Below, one piece after another: positions 1 through 5,264 of a stretch of 5,616 nt of DNA (position 1 is the stretch's first letter; each line of letters opens with the position of its first letter). The notes under the pieces are model-generated. The model saw nothing but the letters and a program-made list of their open reading frames with translations. It had not been told where the DNA came from and did no database searches. This DNA comes from CAYLJO01 sp964383905 (lineage in GTDB: Bacteria > Acidobacteriota > Blastocatellia > Pyrinomonadales > Pyrinomonadaceae). The position numbers were made by a program, and so were the translations under genes. The stretch spans positions 1 through 5,616 of the forward strand of contig CAYLJO010000319.1 in assembly GCA_964383905.1 (NCBI GenBank). Direction: 5' to 3'.

Positions 1-170
1 CTCATGCCCGTATTCTAGCGAGAGGATCGTGTCCGGTTAAATTAGACCACCTCAGTCTCTATGAATGCAACAGCTCGGTTTTTGGGCGGGAATAGCCCAT
101 TCACGCTTGATATTTGGAGGCGAAACTTATCCATTTTTGGTTAAATTGTCGATGATATTGCATAAAAAAT
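1..170. other. Non-coding left edge, no gene seen
   Basis: I find no convincing coding region here. The stretch is AT-richer than the genes and stops interrupt all frames. A GGAGG at 116-120 resembles a ribosome binding site, but no ATG or GTG lies at a suitable distance after it. A short 5-bp hairpin (TGGGC at 83-87 with GCCCA at 95-99) has its T-run on the wrong side to be a terminator. The nine-base word GGTTAAATT occurs at 35-43 and again at 139-147, which may be chance in AT-rich DNA. Confidence 0.6.
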
Positions 171-204
171 TGCACCCGGCTGCGTAAGGAGGCAGCCGGG
201 TGCA
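161..204 (-). terminator. Intrinsic terminator of the 68-residue membrane protein gene
   Basis: TGCACCCGGCTGC at 171-183 is perfectly complementary to GCAGCCGGGTGCA at 192-204, giving a 13-bp GC-rich stem with an 8-base loop. Read on the minus strand, the stem is followed at once by ATTTTTTATG (170-161), the U-run expected of a Rho-independent terminator. It starts 18 bases past the stop codon of the gene at 223-429, so it fits as the end of that transcript. On the plus strand no T-run follows the stem, so it appears to work in one direction only. Confidence 0.93.
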
Positions 205-222
205 TCAACTTCACGCTCTCGA

Positions 223-429
223 TTAACGTAAGACAGCGCGTATGCCGACAAGCACCAAATAGACGACGGCAATGACGACAGCCAGCTTGATGAGACCGAC
301 GGCGAGGCTAAAGACGAAGCCGACAAGGTGGAGCGTAATCCCGGCGGCGACGAGCACGAGCGGCACGCCAACGACGAGTATGAACAAACAAAGGAGTATG
401 ATTCCAACTATTCTTAATGCGTTATTCAT
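223..429 (-). CDS. Small hydrophobic membrane protein, unknown function
   Basis: This gene encodes 68 residues that are almost entirely hydrophobic. The first membrane segment is about residues 7-29. A short less hydrophobic stretch with His34 follows, then a second segment at about 40-63 interrupted by Lys48. The ends carry Arg6, Arg64 and Arg68. There is no cleavable-signal pattern and no recognisable catalytic motif, so a two-helix inner-membrane protein is the best description. The start is well supported: GGGAGG (443-438) lies 8 bases before the ATG. The gene stands alone, with a strong terminator just after it and a divergent gap before it. An 8-bp stem (462-498) lies in its presumed leader. 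I do not recognise a named family. A stress- or envelope-related role would be a guess. That it is a real gene is supported by the binding site, the terminator and the clean membrane topology. Confidence 0.82.
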   Translation of the reverse strand: MNNALRIVGIILLCLFILVVGVPLVLVAAGITLHLVGFVFSLAVGLIKLAVVIAVVYLVLVGIRAVLR

Positions 430-437
430 CTTGTGAA

Positions 438-443
438 CCTCCC
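438..443 (-). promoter_or_regulatory. Ribosome binding site of the small membrane protein
   Basis: GGGAGG on the minus strand, 8 bases before the ATG at 429. It is a strong match to the anti-Shine-Dalgarno sequence and fixes the start of the 68-residue gene. Confidence 0.85.
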
Positions 444-461
444 AAATCCTGACTCTTTCTT

Positions 462-498
462 GCGCCGGTGCTCGTGGCTACCCGGGTCTGACCGGCGC
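462..498 (-). promoter_or_regulatory. Leader hairpin before the small membrane protein gene
   Basis: GCGCCGGT (462-469) and ACCGGCGC (491-498) form a perfect 8-bp GC-rich stem around a 21-base loop that contains the palindrome CCCGGG. It sits 18 bases upstream of the ribosome binding site of the minus-strand gene. It could be a stem in the 5' untranslated RNA or a symmetrical protein-binding site in DNA. No T-run follows on either strand, so a terminator is unlikely. I could not find a clear -35/-10 pair for this gene, so whether the hairpin is transcribed is not known. Confidence 0.4.
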
Positions 499-617
499 GC
501 TCGCCTCGGTATACGAAGAATCACGATATAACGTTCCGTCCAAGATATTTAGCTCGAGAAGAGTACGCCCCGGCGTCCCACCCTACTGCCGGATTGTGCT
601 AAGCTCACAGGTAGTTT

Positions 618-626
618 TGCTACCAT
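618..626 (+). promoter_or_regulatory. Possible extended -10 element of rarA
   Basis: TGCTACCAT matches the extended -10 form (TG, one base, then a hexamer with 4 of 6 consensus bases). It ends 10 bases before the ATG at 637. No acceptable -35 is present at 16-18 bases upstream. The sequence GGTAG-TTTTG-CTACC (610-624), a 5-bp inverted repeat, overlaps it and could be an operator or a chance match. If the element is used, transcription would begin only a few bases before the ATG. Confidence 0.3.
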
Positions 627-636
627 AAATATTCTG

Positions 637-2037
637 ATGCTGCTCGACAAAGCCGCTCATGATACTGCGCTTATTCAGGCGGCATCAAAAAGCTATGGGG
701 TGATGGTGGTGCGCCGTACAACGAAAAACCTTTTCTCTGAAGCCGAACCGGGGCGCGTAGCAGACCTTGCCGGGCCACTCGCCGACCGGATGCGACCGCG
801 CACGCTTGCAGAATTCGTCGGCCAGAGTCATCTGGTGGGCGAAGGGAGAGTGCTGCGCCGCCTGATTGAAGGCGCCGGGTCGCTGCCTTCGCTCATCCTG
901 TGGGGCGCACCCGGTACAGGTAAGACGACGCTCGCCCGTCTTCTTGCGGAAAAAAGTGGCGCGCGCTTTGTCGCCCTCTCCGCGGTCTTCTCCGGGGTCA
1001 AAGACCTGCGCGCTGCGATCAGCGAAGCGAGAGAGAAAAGGGGGGCCGGCGAGCGCACGGTGCTCTTTATAGATGAGATTCACCGGTTCAACAAAGCGCA
1101 GCAGGACGCGCTCCTGCCGGCTGTCGAAGGCGGGACCGTGACGCTGATCGGGGCAACGACGGAGAACCCTTCATTTGAAGTGACGGGCGCGCTGCTTTCA
1201 CGCTGCCGCGTCCTTGTGCTCAACCCTTTAACGGATGAGGACGTGCAGACGATAACGGGTCGCGCGCTGGCCGATGAAGAGCGCGGGCTGGCCCGCCTCA
1301 AGCCGGAGATTTCCGACGAGTTGATTGCGCGTCTGGCCCATTCCTCCGGCGGGGACGCTCGTGTGGCGCTCGCAGCGCTTGAAGCGGCGGTCGAATCAAC
1401 GGAACCTGACCGGCAGGGCGTGCGGCACATAACAGCCGAGACGCTCGTCGAAGCACTGGGGCGCGCTCATTTCGCTTACGATAAGGGGGGCGAGGAGCAT
1501 TACAATCTGGCCTCCGCACTCATCAAGTCGCTCCGCAACTCAGACGTGAGCGCGGCGCTCTACTGGCTAGCGCGGCTCATTGAAGGCGGGGCCGACCCGG
1601 TCTTCATCGCGCGTCGCCTCTGCATTCTCGCTTCCGAGGACGTTGGTATGGCCGACCCGCAGGCGATGGTCCAGGCCTCGGCGGCGGCTGACATTGCACG
1701 CTTGATCGGGTTGCCGGAGGCGCTCTACCCGCTATCACAGGCGACGATCTATCTGGCCCGTGCGCCGAAATCAAATGCCGTGAAGCGCGCCTACCAGGCG
1801 GCGGTCGCCGATGCGATGGAGACGGCGCGTGAGCCTGTCCCGCTCCACCTGCGCAACGCCATTACGCCGCTGATGAAACGCATCGGATACGGCAGCGGCT
1901 ATCGCTACGTTCACAGCGACCCGGGCGCGAAAGAGGAGATGCAGTGCTTACCAGAACCTCTGCGCGGCAGGATATATTATAATGAAGAGGGCGGGGGCGA
2001 CGAATCATCTTCGAACGAGGATGAAATATGTCCTTAG
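637..2037 (+). CDS. rarA: RarA/MgsA family AAA+ ATPase (replication-associated recombination protein)
   Basis: RarA (MgsA; Mgs1/WRNIP1 in eukaryotes) is a clamp-loader-like ATPase that acts at stalled replication forks. The order of parts is typical: the family N-terminal motif PLADRMRPRTLAEFVGQ (47-63), Walker A GAPGTGKTT (90-98), Walker B with DEIH (146-149), sensor 1 GATTENPSF (172-180), and an arginine finger in SRCRV (188-192). The C-terminal helical tetramerisation region begins near 281 (EEHYNLASALIKSLRNSD at 286-303) and ends near YVHSDP and LRGRIYY. All ATPase residues are present. After RIYY the protein ends in an acidic tail (EEGGGDESSSNEDE), not the usual short basic end. The start is uncertain: the ATG at 637 has no ribosome binding site and adds about 30 residues unlike the family. 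ATG 703 or GTG 706/709, behind GGGG at 697-700, would give NLFSEAEP near the N-terminus as in relatives. It is followed 13 bases later by the methyltransferase gene. Confidence 0.96.
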   Translation: MLLDKAAHDTALIQAASKSYGVMVVRRTTKNLFSEAEPGRVADLAGPLADRMRPRTLAEFVGQSHLVGEGRVLRRLIEGAGSLPSLILWGAPGTGKTTLARLLAEKSGARFVALSAVFSGVKDLRAAISEAREKRGAGERTVLFIDEIHRFNKAQQDALLPAVEGGTVTLIGATTENPSFEVTGALLSRCRVLVLNPLTDEDVQTITGRALADEERGLARLKPEISDELIARLAHSSGGDARVALAALEAAVESTEPDRQGVRHITAETLVEALGRAHFAYDKGGEEHYNLASALIKSLRNSDVSAALYWLARLIEGGADPVFIARRLCILASEDVGMADPQAMVQASAAADIARLIGLPEALYPLSQATIYLARAPKSNAVKRAYQAAVADAMETAREPVPLHLRNAITPLMKRIGYGSGYRYVHSDPGAKEEMQCLPEPLRGRIYYNEEGGGDESSSNEDEICP

Positions 2038-2054
2038 GGGTTACTAAGAAGTGA
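2028..2054 (+). other. Possible 8-codon coupling mini-ORF between rarA and the methyltransferase
   Basis: An ATG at 2028, preceded by GAGG about 7 bases upstream, opens an eight-codon frame (MSLGVTKK) that spans the rarA stop. Its TGA (2052-2054) overlaps the GTG start of the methyltransferase as GTGA. Such overlap can couple translation of neighbouring genes, but so short an ORF arises easily by chance. I list it as a candidate translational-coupling element and do not claim that the peptide has a function. Confidence 0.15.
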
Positions 2055-2875
2055 ACACGAAAAAATCGGATAAAGAACTGGCTTTTCTTCAAGACCTGTA
2101 CGTGGCGACCGATTGGGGCGAGAGGTTCGCCGAGCTTGTCGACGAACACGTGGAGCTTCCGAAAAAGGGGCGCGCGCTGTACATCGCCTCCGGCACGGGC
2201 GGTCATGCAATGGCGCTGCAGGAGCGGACGGGCGCAGACGTGACGCTCGTCTGCATGGACGAGAGCGAAGAATGCCTGGAGCTGGCGCGGGCGAAAGCGG
2301 CGGCGATGAATGCGCAGGCAGAGTTCCGCCAATCCCAGCTGGAAGCATTGAATTTTGAGGACGATCAATTCGACCTCGTGGTCGGCGATGCTTCGCTGGT
2401 CGCGCCGGAACGCCTACCCGAAATGCTGGCCGAGATGGTGCGGGTCGCCGCGCCGGGCGGCGGCGTGGCGTTGAGCCTCCCGACCTCTTCGAGCTTTGGC
2501 GAGTTCTTTTCAATCTACTGGGAGGCACTGAGCCGGGCCGGCCTTGAGGAGTACGGGTCCGAAGTTGAAGCCTTGATCACGCGACTTCCAAAAGTATCGG
2601 AGGTTGAGGATCTGGCCAGGCGCGAAGGATTGGACGGAGTGACCTCCTGGACGCGCATCGAAGAGTTTGATTACGAATCGGGCGAAGGATTCCTGAACTC
2701 ACCGCTGATCACAGATTTTCTGCTCAAGGACTGGCTGGAATCGCTGCCCGGCGAGGAAGCGCGTGAGCGCGTGGCGCAGGAGATCGCACGGATTATCGAT
2801 GAGGAGCGGAAAGACATGGTTTTTGCGATCTCAGTCAAAGCGACGCTCGTCTCTGGTCGCAAGGGCGAGGAGTGA
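2051..2875 (+). CDS. Class I SAM-dependent methyltransferase, substrate unknown
   Basis: The protein has 274 residues with a Rossmann-type methyltransferase core (Methyltransf_11/25-like). Motif I is ALYIASGTGGHAMAL (42-56), where Ser47 replaces the common Asp/Glu/Cys but the GTGG turn is kept. An acidic residue at the end of strand 2, Asp70 in VCMDES, would bind the ribose of S-adenosylmethionine. Motif II-like QLEALNFEDDQFDLVVGDAS (96-115) and motif III-like RVAAPGGGVALSLP (131-144) follow in the usual order. The C-terminal 125 residues are rich in Glu and Lys and show no family signature. They include SSSFGEFFSIYWEAL (146-160) and may form the substrate lid. The GTG start is supported by AGGGG at 2036-2040. 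The gene lies 13 bases after rarA and is probably in the same transcript. No terminator stands directly behind it. The substrate (lipid, quinone or small molecule) cannot be read from the sequence. Confidence 0.88.
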   Translation: MNTKKSDKELAFLQDLYVATDWGERFAELVDEHVELPKKGRALYIASGTGGHAMALQERTGADVTLVCMDESEECLELARAKAAAMNAQAEFRQSQLEALNFEDDQFDLVVGDASLVAPERLPEMLAEMVRVAAPGGGVALSLPTSSSFGEFFSIYWEALSRAGLEEYGSEVEALITRLPKVSEVEDLARREGLDGVTSWTRIEEFDYESGEGFLNSPLITDFLLKDWLESLPGEEARERVAQEIARIIDEERKDMVFAISVKATLVSGRKGEE

Positions 2876-3031
2876 AAAGTAGAACTCGCCAAATGCACAT
2901 ACGATCTCAATTGTGAAGAGATGGAGCTTCGTTACAATCACGGAGATCAGAAGCCCTTCTCCTTGTTGAGTCAATACCCCCGTGACTTATTGCTAATAAT
3001 TTTATAGCGGGTGGCAATTGACTATATCCTG

Positions 3032-3069
3032 TGGCGCTGGCGACCAGGAAGTACCACGCCAAGGCGCCA
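3032..3069. repeat. Bulged GC-rich inverted repeat
   Basis: TGGCGC (3032-3037) pairs with GCGCCA (3064-3069), and TGGCG (3038-3042) pairs with CGCCA (3057-3061). A two-base bulge (3062-3063) interrupts one arm, and the loop has 14 bases. No T-run follows on either strand, so it is not a standard intrinsic terminator. It could be a structured RNA end or a palindromic repeat element. One copy only is visible in this window. Confidence 0.4.
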
Positions 3070-3127
3070 AGCAACGCGAAGAAGAGCGACACGCAATCGC
3101 CAACTGCTGTAAGTTATGAGGTCAGAG

Positions 3128-3174
3128 AAAAAAGTGAAGACAGAAGCTGAGACAACTCTTCTGCCCTCACTTTT
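3128..3174 (-). terminator. Terminator of the HNH-tatA unit, possibly bidirectional
   Basis: AAAAGTGA (3130-3137) pairs with TCACTTTT (3167-3174) and CAGAAG (3141-3146) pairs with CTTCTG (3158-3163). A small internal loop separates the two stem parts, and the terminal loop has 11 bases. On the minus strand the structure starts 18 bases after the tatA stop, and the T-rich end TTTTTT (3133-3128) overlaps and follows the stem. On the plus strand the stem also ends in TTTTACTTTA, so it could also stop read-through from the methyltransferase gene 250 bases upstream. Confidence 0.75.
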
Positions 3175-3191
3175 ACTTTATGTGCAAGGGC

Positions 3192-3539
3192 TCAGCGCAC
3201 TTTGTCGGCGGTGGGTTTCTCAGACAGCAGCTTGTCATCTTCAAGCCTGTTTGTTTCGGCGGCGCGCAGCCGCGCACGGCGGCGGGCTTCTTCAAAGAGC
3301 GCCTCATCATCAACGGCTGAAAGAGAGGGGCGCGGCTCGGAAGCGGATGACTCGCGCTTTTTTTCGAGCCGCGCCTCCTCCTCGGCCTCATCGAGCCCTT
3401 CTTTGAACGCCCGTTTACTCTGGCCCAGGGCTTTCGCCAATTGGGGTAGTTTACTGCCGCCGAAAAGAAGCATTACGACCACAAGGATCACCAACCATTC
3501 CGCCCCGTTCGGCATTCCAAACAAAAGTATTTCATTCAT
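3192..3539 (-). CDS. tatA: TatA/E family twin-arginine translocase subunit
   Basis: TatA proteins oligomerise in the inner membrane with TatC to export folded proteins carrying twin-arginine signals. This one has 115 residues in the standard order: a short periplasmic N-terminus, one membrane helix at about 14-26 (EWLVILVVVMLLF) beginning with a polar residue (Glu14), the FGGSKLP hinge (26-32), and an amphipathic helix to about 47 (QLAKALGQSKRAFKEG). A charged cytoplasmic tail of about 65 residues follows. The FGG hinge and the FKEG end fit TatA/TatE better than TatB. The tail is longer than in the shortest TatA proteins and strongly charged (EEARRRARLRAAE). The start has an AGGAG site (3551-3547) 7 bases upstream. 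The gene lies 54 bases after the HNH gene on the same strand and is followed by a terminator. No tatC or tatB is in the window. Confidence 0.93.
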   Translation of the reverse strand: MNEILLFGMPNGAEWLVILVVVMLLFGGSKLPQLAKALGQSKRAFKEGLDEAEEEARLEKKRESSASEPRPSLSAVDDEALFEEARRRARLRAAETNRLEDDKLLSEKPTADKVR

Positions 3540-3546
3540 CTCAAAA

Positions 3547-3551
3547 CTCCT
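3547..3551 (-). promoter_or_regulatory. Ribosome binding site of tatA
   Basis: AGGAG on the minus strand, 7 bases before the ATG at 3539. It confirms this start, which keeps the short N-terminus usual for TatA. Confidence 0.8.
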
Positions 3552-3593
3552 CTTCCCACTGGCCCGGCGCGGAAACGAACGCGGCTGACGCCC

Positions 3594-4121
3594 TTACTCT
3601 CCGGCGTCCGACTCATAAAAAAGATACTTGCGCCAAGCCTCGTCCGCCCGGCCCAGGTAGCGCATGATCTGGCGATTGACGTGGAGCGAAAATCCGCGCG
3701 GGCGGCGCAGGAGGTGCATGTTTGCTTCTTCCGGCGTCCGGTTGCCCTTACGGTGATTGCATCGCTTACAACACGCGACCAGATTATCCCACGTCGAGTC
3801 GCCGCCGCGCGAGCGGGGCTGAACGTGGTCGAGCGTGAGATCGGCCGGGGGGAAATGCTTGCCGCAATACTGGCAGGTCGAATGATCGCGTAACAGTATG
3901 TTCTTACGCGAGAGCGAGCGCCGCTCAAACGGGATATGAATGTATTCTACCAGCCGGATAACGGAGGGGGCGTGAATTGAGAGCTTAGCCGAATGGAGTA
4001 TGTGGCCGTTATGCTCTTCAACCCGCGCCACACCCTTAAAGATCATGACCACCGCGCGCCGCTCGGTGCACACGTTGATTGGCTCGAAAGATGCGTTCAG
4101 GACTAAGACTCGTCCATTCAT
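3594..4121 (-). CDS. HNH endonuclease family protein
   Basis: This 175-residue protein belongs to the widespread stand-alone HNH nuclease family whose N-terminus reads RVLVLNASFEPINVC and which carries a treble-clef HNH domain in the middle. The domain runs from about residue 79 to 130. It has CQYC (Cys83, Cys86) and CKRC (Cys118, Cys121) as zinc ligands, LDHVQPRSRGG with Asp98-His99 as the catalytic pair, Asn113 in WDNLVACC, and NHRKGNRTPEEA as the closing part. All expected metal and zinc residues are present, so it should be an active metal-dependent nicking or cutting enzyme. Its biological role in most bacteria is not established. The C-terminal 35 residues (RYLGRADEAWRKYL region) are common in this family. 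The start has only a moderate AGAAGG site four bases away. A TTGACA/TAATAT promoter lies just upstream. It is not flanked by restriction, phage or mobile genes, which argues for a housekeeping copy. Confidence 0.93.
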   Translation of the reverse strand: MNGRVLVLNASFEPINVCTERRAVVMIFKGVARVEEHNGHILHSAKLSIHAPSVIRLVEYIHIPFERRSLSRKNILLRDHSTCQYCGKHFPPADLTLDHVQPRSRGGDSTWDNLVACCKRCNHRKGNRTPEEANMHLLRRPRGFSLHVNRQIMRYLGRADEAWRKYLFYESDAGE

Positions 4122-4132
4122 ACTGCCTTCTG

Positions 4133-4162
4133 ATATTACGCGAGCGCGCCCGAAGGTGTCAA
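4133..4162 (-). promoter_or_regulatory. Sigma-70-type promoter of HNH-tatA
   Basis: On the minus strand, TTGACA (4162-4157) is a perfect -35. TAATAT (4138-4133, 4 of 6 consensus bases) follows after 18 bases. The predicted start of transcription is near 4126, only about 5 bases before the ATG at 4121, so the message would be nearly leaderless and would lose most of the AGAAGG site. An AT-rich stretch (4161-4171) lies over and upstream of the -35. Confidence 0.6.
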
Positions 4163-4275
4163 AAAATTATTCCCCGCGCCCCCGTTTAGATGCGCCGCAT
4201 TGGCCGCGGGATTGCCTTCCCTTGCGCCGTAGGCTGGTCAAGCTCTGACCCCCGATGGGCGATGCTGGGTTTGGC

Positions 4276-5226
4276 TCATCCGGCATCCCGGAACCGGTCT
4301 GTGGCATCGACGAGCGCACCGATAATACCCGGTTCGGACGCCGAATGCCCGGCATCAGGAATGATGTGGAGCTCAGCTTCAGGCCACGCCCGATGCAGCT
4401 CCCATGCGCTCATCAACGGGCACACCACGTCGTAGCGGCCCTGCACGGTCACGGCGGGGATACGCCGGATCTTTCCGACGTTTTCGATCAGGTAATTGTC
4501 CGTATCGAAAAAAGCGTTGTTCATAAAGTAGTGGCATTCGATGCGCGCCAGCGCGAGCGCCATGTGCTCTTCGCCGAAATGTTTGATCAGGTCTTGGTCG
4601 GGGAATAGCTTCGAAGTGCTCCCTTCCCAGATGCTCCATGCCCGCGCCGCTTCCAGGCGGACAGTCTCTTCTTCACTGGTGAGGCGGCTGTGATACGCCC
4701 CCAGCATGTCGCCGCGCTCCGCTTCCGGGATGACGCGCAGATATTCTTCCCAGACGTCGGGAAAGATCGCGCTCGCGCCTTCCTGATAAAACCAGCTAAT
4801 CTCCTTCGGGCGGCACAGGAAAATCCCGCGCAGAACCAGCGAACGCGCACGCCGCGGGTGAGTCTGGGCGTAGGCCAGCGACAGCGTACTGCCCCATGAC
4901 CCGCCGAACACCATCCAGCTCTCGATTCGGAGATGCTCACGCAGGCGCTCGATATCGGCGACGAGGTGCCACGTCGTATTCTCTTCAAGGCTGGCGTGCG
5001 GCGTGCTGCGCCCTGAGCCACGCTGGTCGAATAAGACGATTCGATACGCCGCCGGGTCAAAGTAGCGGCGGTAGTCCGGAATTATTCCTCCGCCCGGCCC
5101 GCCGTGCAAAAAGAGAGCGGGCTGACCGTCCGGGTTGCCACACTGCTCGTAATAAAGATTGTGGACCGGCGAGACCGCGAGCATGCCTTGATCGTAAGGC
5201 TCGATCGGATCGTATAAGGTCTTCAT
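4276..5226 (-). CDS. pip: Proline iminopeptidase (alpha/beta hydrolase, family S33)
   Basis: Proline iminopeptidase removes N-terminal proline from peptides in the cytoplasm. The 316 residues match the family from end to end: TLYDPIEPYDQGMLAVS at the N-terminus, the oxyanion-hole segment HGGPGGG (41-47), DQRGSGRSTP (67-76), the nucleophile elbow GGSWGS with Ser110, a helical cap (about 140-240, including WEGSTSKLFP at 200-209), catalytic Asp266 in GRYDVVCP, and catalytic His294 in GHSASE. All three triad residues are present. Length and start agree with the family. No signal peptide is visible. The gene follows the comF-like gene by 60 bases on the same strand. No good ribosome binding site precedes the ATG, but a weak -35/-10-like pair does. 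I see no clear terminator in the 154 bases before the HNH gene. Confidence 0.95.
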   Translation of the reverse strand: MKTLYDPIEPYDQGMLAVSPVHNLYYEQCGNPDGQPALFLHGGPGGGIIPDYRRYFDPAAYRIVLFDQRGSGRSTPHASLEENTTWHLVADIERLREHLRIESWMVFGGSWGSTLSLAYAQTHPRRARSLVLRGIFLCRPKEISWFYQEGASAIFPDVWEEYLRVIPEAERGDMLGAYHSRLTSEEETVRLEAARAWSIWEGSTSKLFPDQDLIKHFGEEHMALALARIECHYFMNNAFFDTDNYLIENVGKIRRIPAVTVQGRYDVVCPLMSAWELHRAWPEAELHIIPDAGHSASEPGIIGALVDATDRFRDAG

Positions 5227-5232
5227 AGGTAC

Positions 5233-5262
5233 ATCTTACAGATCTCAGACCGCAGATGCCAG
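5233..5262 (-). promoter_or_regulatory. Weak promoter-like element at the pip start
   Basis: On the minus strand, CTGGCA (5262-5257, 4 of 6 -35 consensus bases) and TAAGAT (5238-5233, 4 of 6 -10 consensus bases) are 18 bases apart. The -10 ends 6 bases before the pip ATG, which would put transcription start at or beside the start codon. The lack of a Shine-Dalgarno match before pip fits a leaderless message, but both hexamers are weak. Confidence 0.3.
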
Positions 5263-5264
5263 AC
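5239..5264. repeat. Short near-tandem direct repeat upstream of pip
   Basis: CAGATCTCAGAC (5239-5250) and CAGATGCCAGAC (5253-5264) agree at 10 of 12 positions with a 14-base period. They cover the spacer and -35 of the weak promoter before pip. They could be a pair of regulator half-sites or a chance duplication. Confidence 0.35.

Larger units (their letters stand above)
2876..3191. other. 316-base intergenic region, mostly without assigned function
   Basis: Between the convergent methyltransferase and tatA genes I find no gene I can defend. Visible structures are a terminator-like hairpin at its right end (about 3128-3174, listed separately), an 11-bp bulged GC hairpin at 3032-3069, and an imperfect inverted repeat AGTCAA (2969-2974) with TTGACT (3018-3023) around an AT-rich centre. 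On the minus strand an open frame from GTG 3092 to 2907 begins with a hydrophobic helix-like stretch but has no ribosome binding site. It could be a gene remnant. No clear terminator follows the methyltransferase stop within the first 100 bases. Confidence 0.5.

Noticed and set aside
83..99. Hairpin TGGGC-GGGAATA-GCCCA as a terminator
   Set aside because: Only 5 bp, and the T-run precedes the stem on the plus strand, so it fits a terminator on neither strand.
685..1083. 132-residue minus-strand open frame opposite the RarA ATPase domain
   Set aside because: The plus strand encodes intact Walker A and the start of Walker B here. The antisense translation has no motif.
1862..2368. 168-residue minus-strand open frame across the rarA-methyltransferase junction
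   Set aside because: It is antisense to two genes with clear protein motifs, and its own translation shows no recognisable domain.
2034..2528. 164-residue minus-strand open frame
   Set aside because: Pro/Arg/Ser-rich shadow of the methyltransferase core in a GC-rich region.
3031..3149. Short plus-strand frame (GTG 3031, about 39 codons) of basic composition
   Set aside because: No ribosome binding site, no similarity I recognise, and it ends in the terminator hairpin.
3116..3406. 96-residue plus-strand frame starting inside the terminator hairpin
   Set aside because: It overlaps the tatA terminator and tatA antisense, with no ribosome binding site and no motif.
3202..3588. 128-residue plus-strand open frame rich in Ser and Arg
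   Set aside because: It lies opposite tatA, has the low-complexity composition of an antisense shadow, and no ribosome binding site. TatA on the other strand is a clear family match.
4161..4171. T-run on the minus strand as a pip terminator
   Set aside because: The GC-rich sequence before it does not form a stem of useful length. The T-run is better explained as the AT-rich upstream part of the HNH promoter.
4587..5060. 157-residue minus-strand frame overlapping pip
   Set aside because: Same strand but a different frame from pip, which is intact and family-length. The composition (Arg, Ser, Ala) is that of a shifted frame, and it does not indicate a frameshift in pip.
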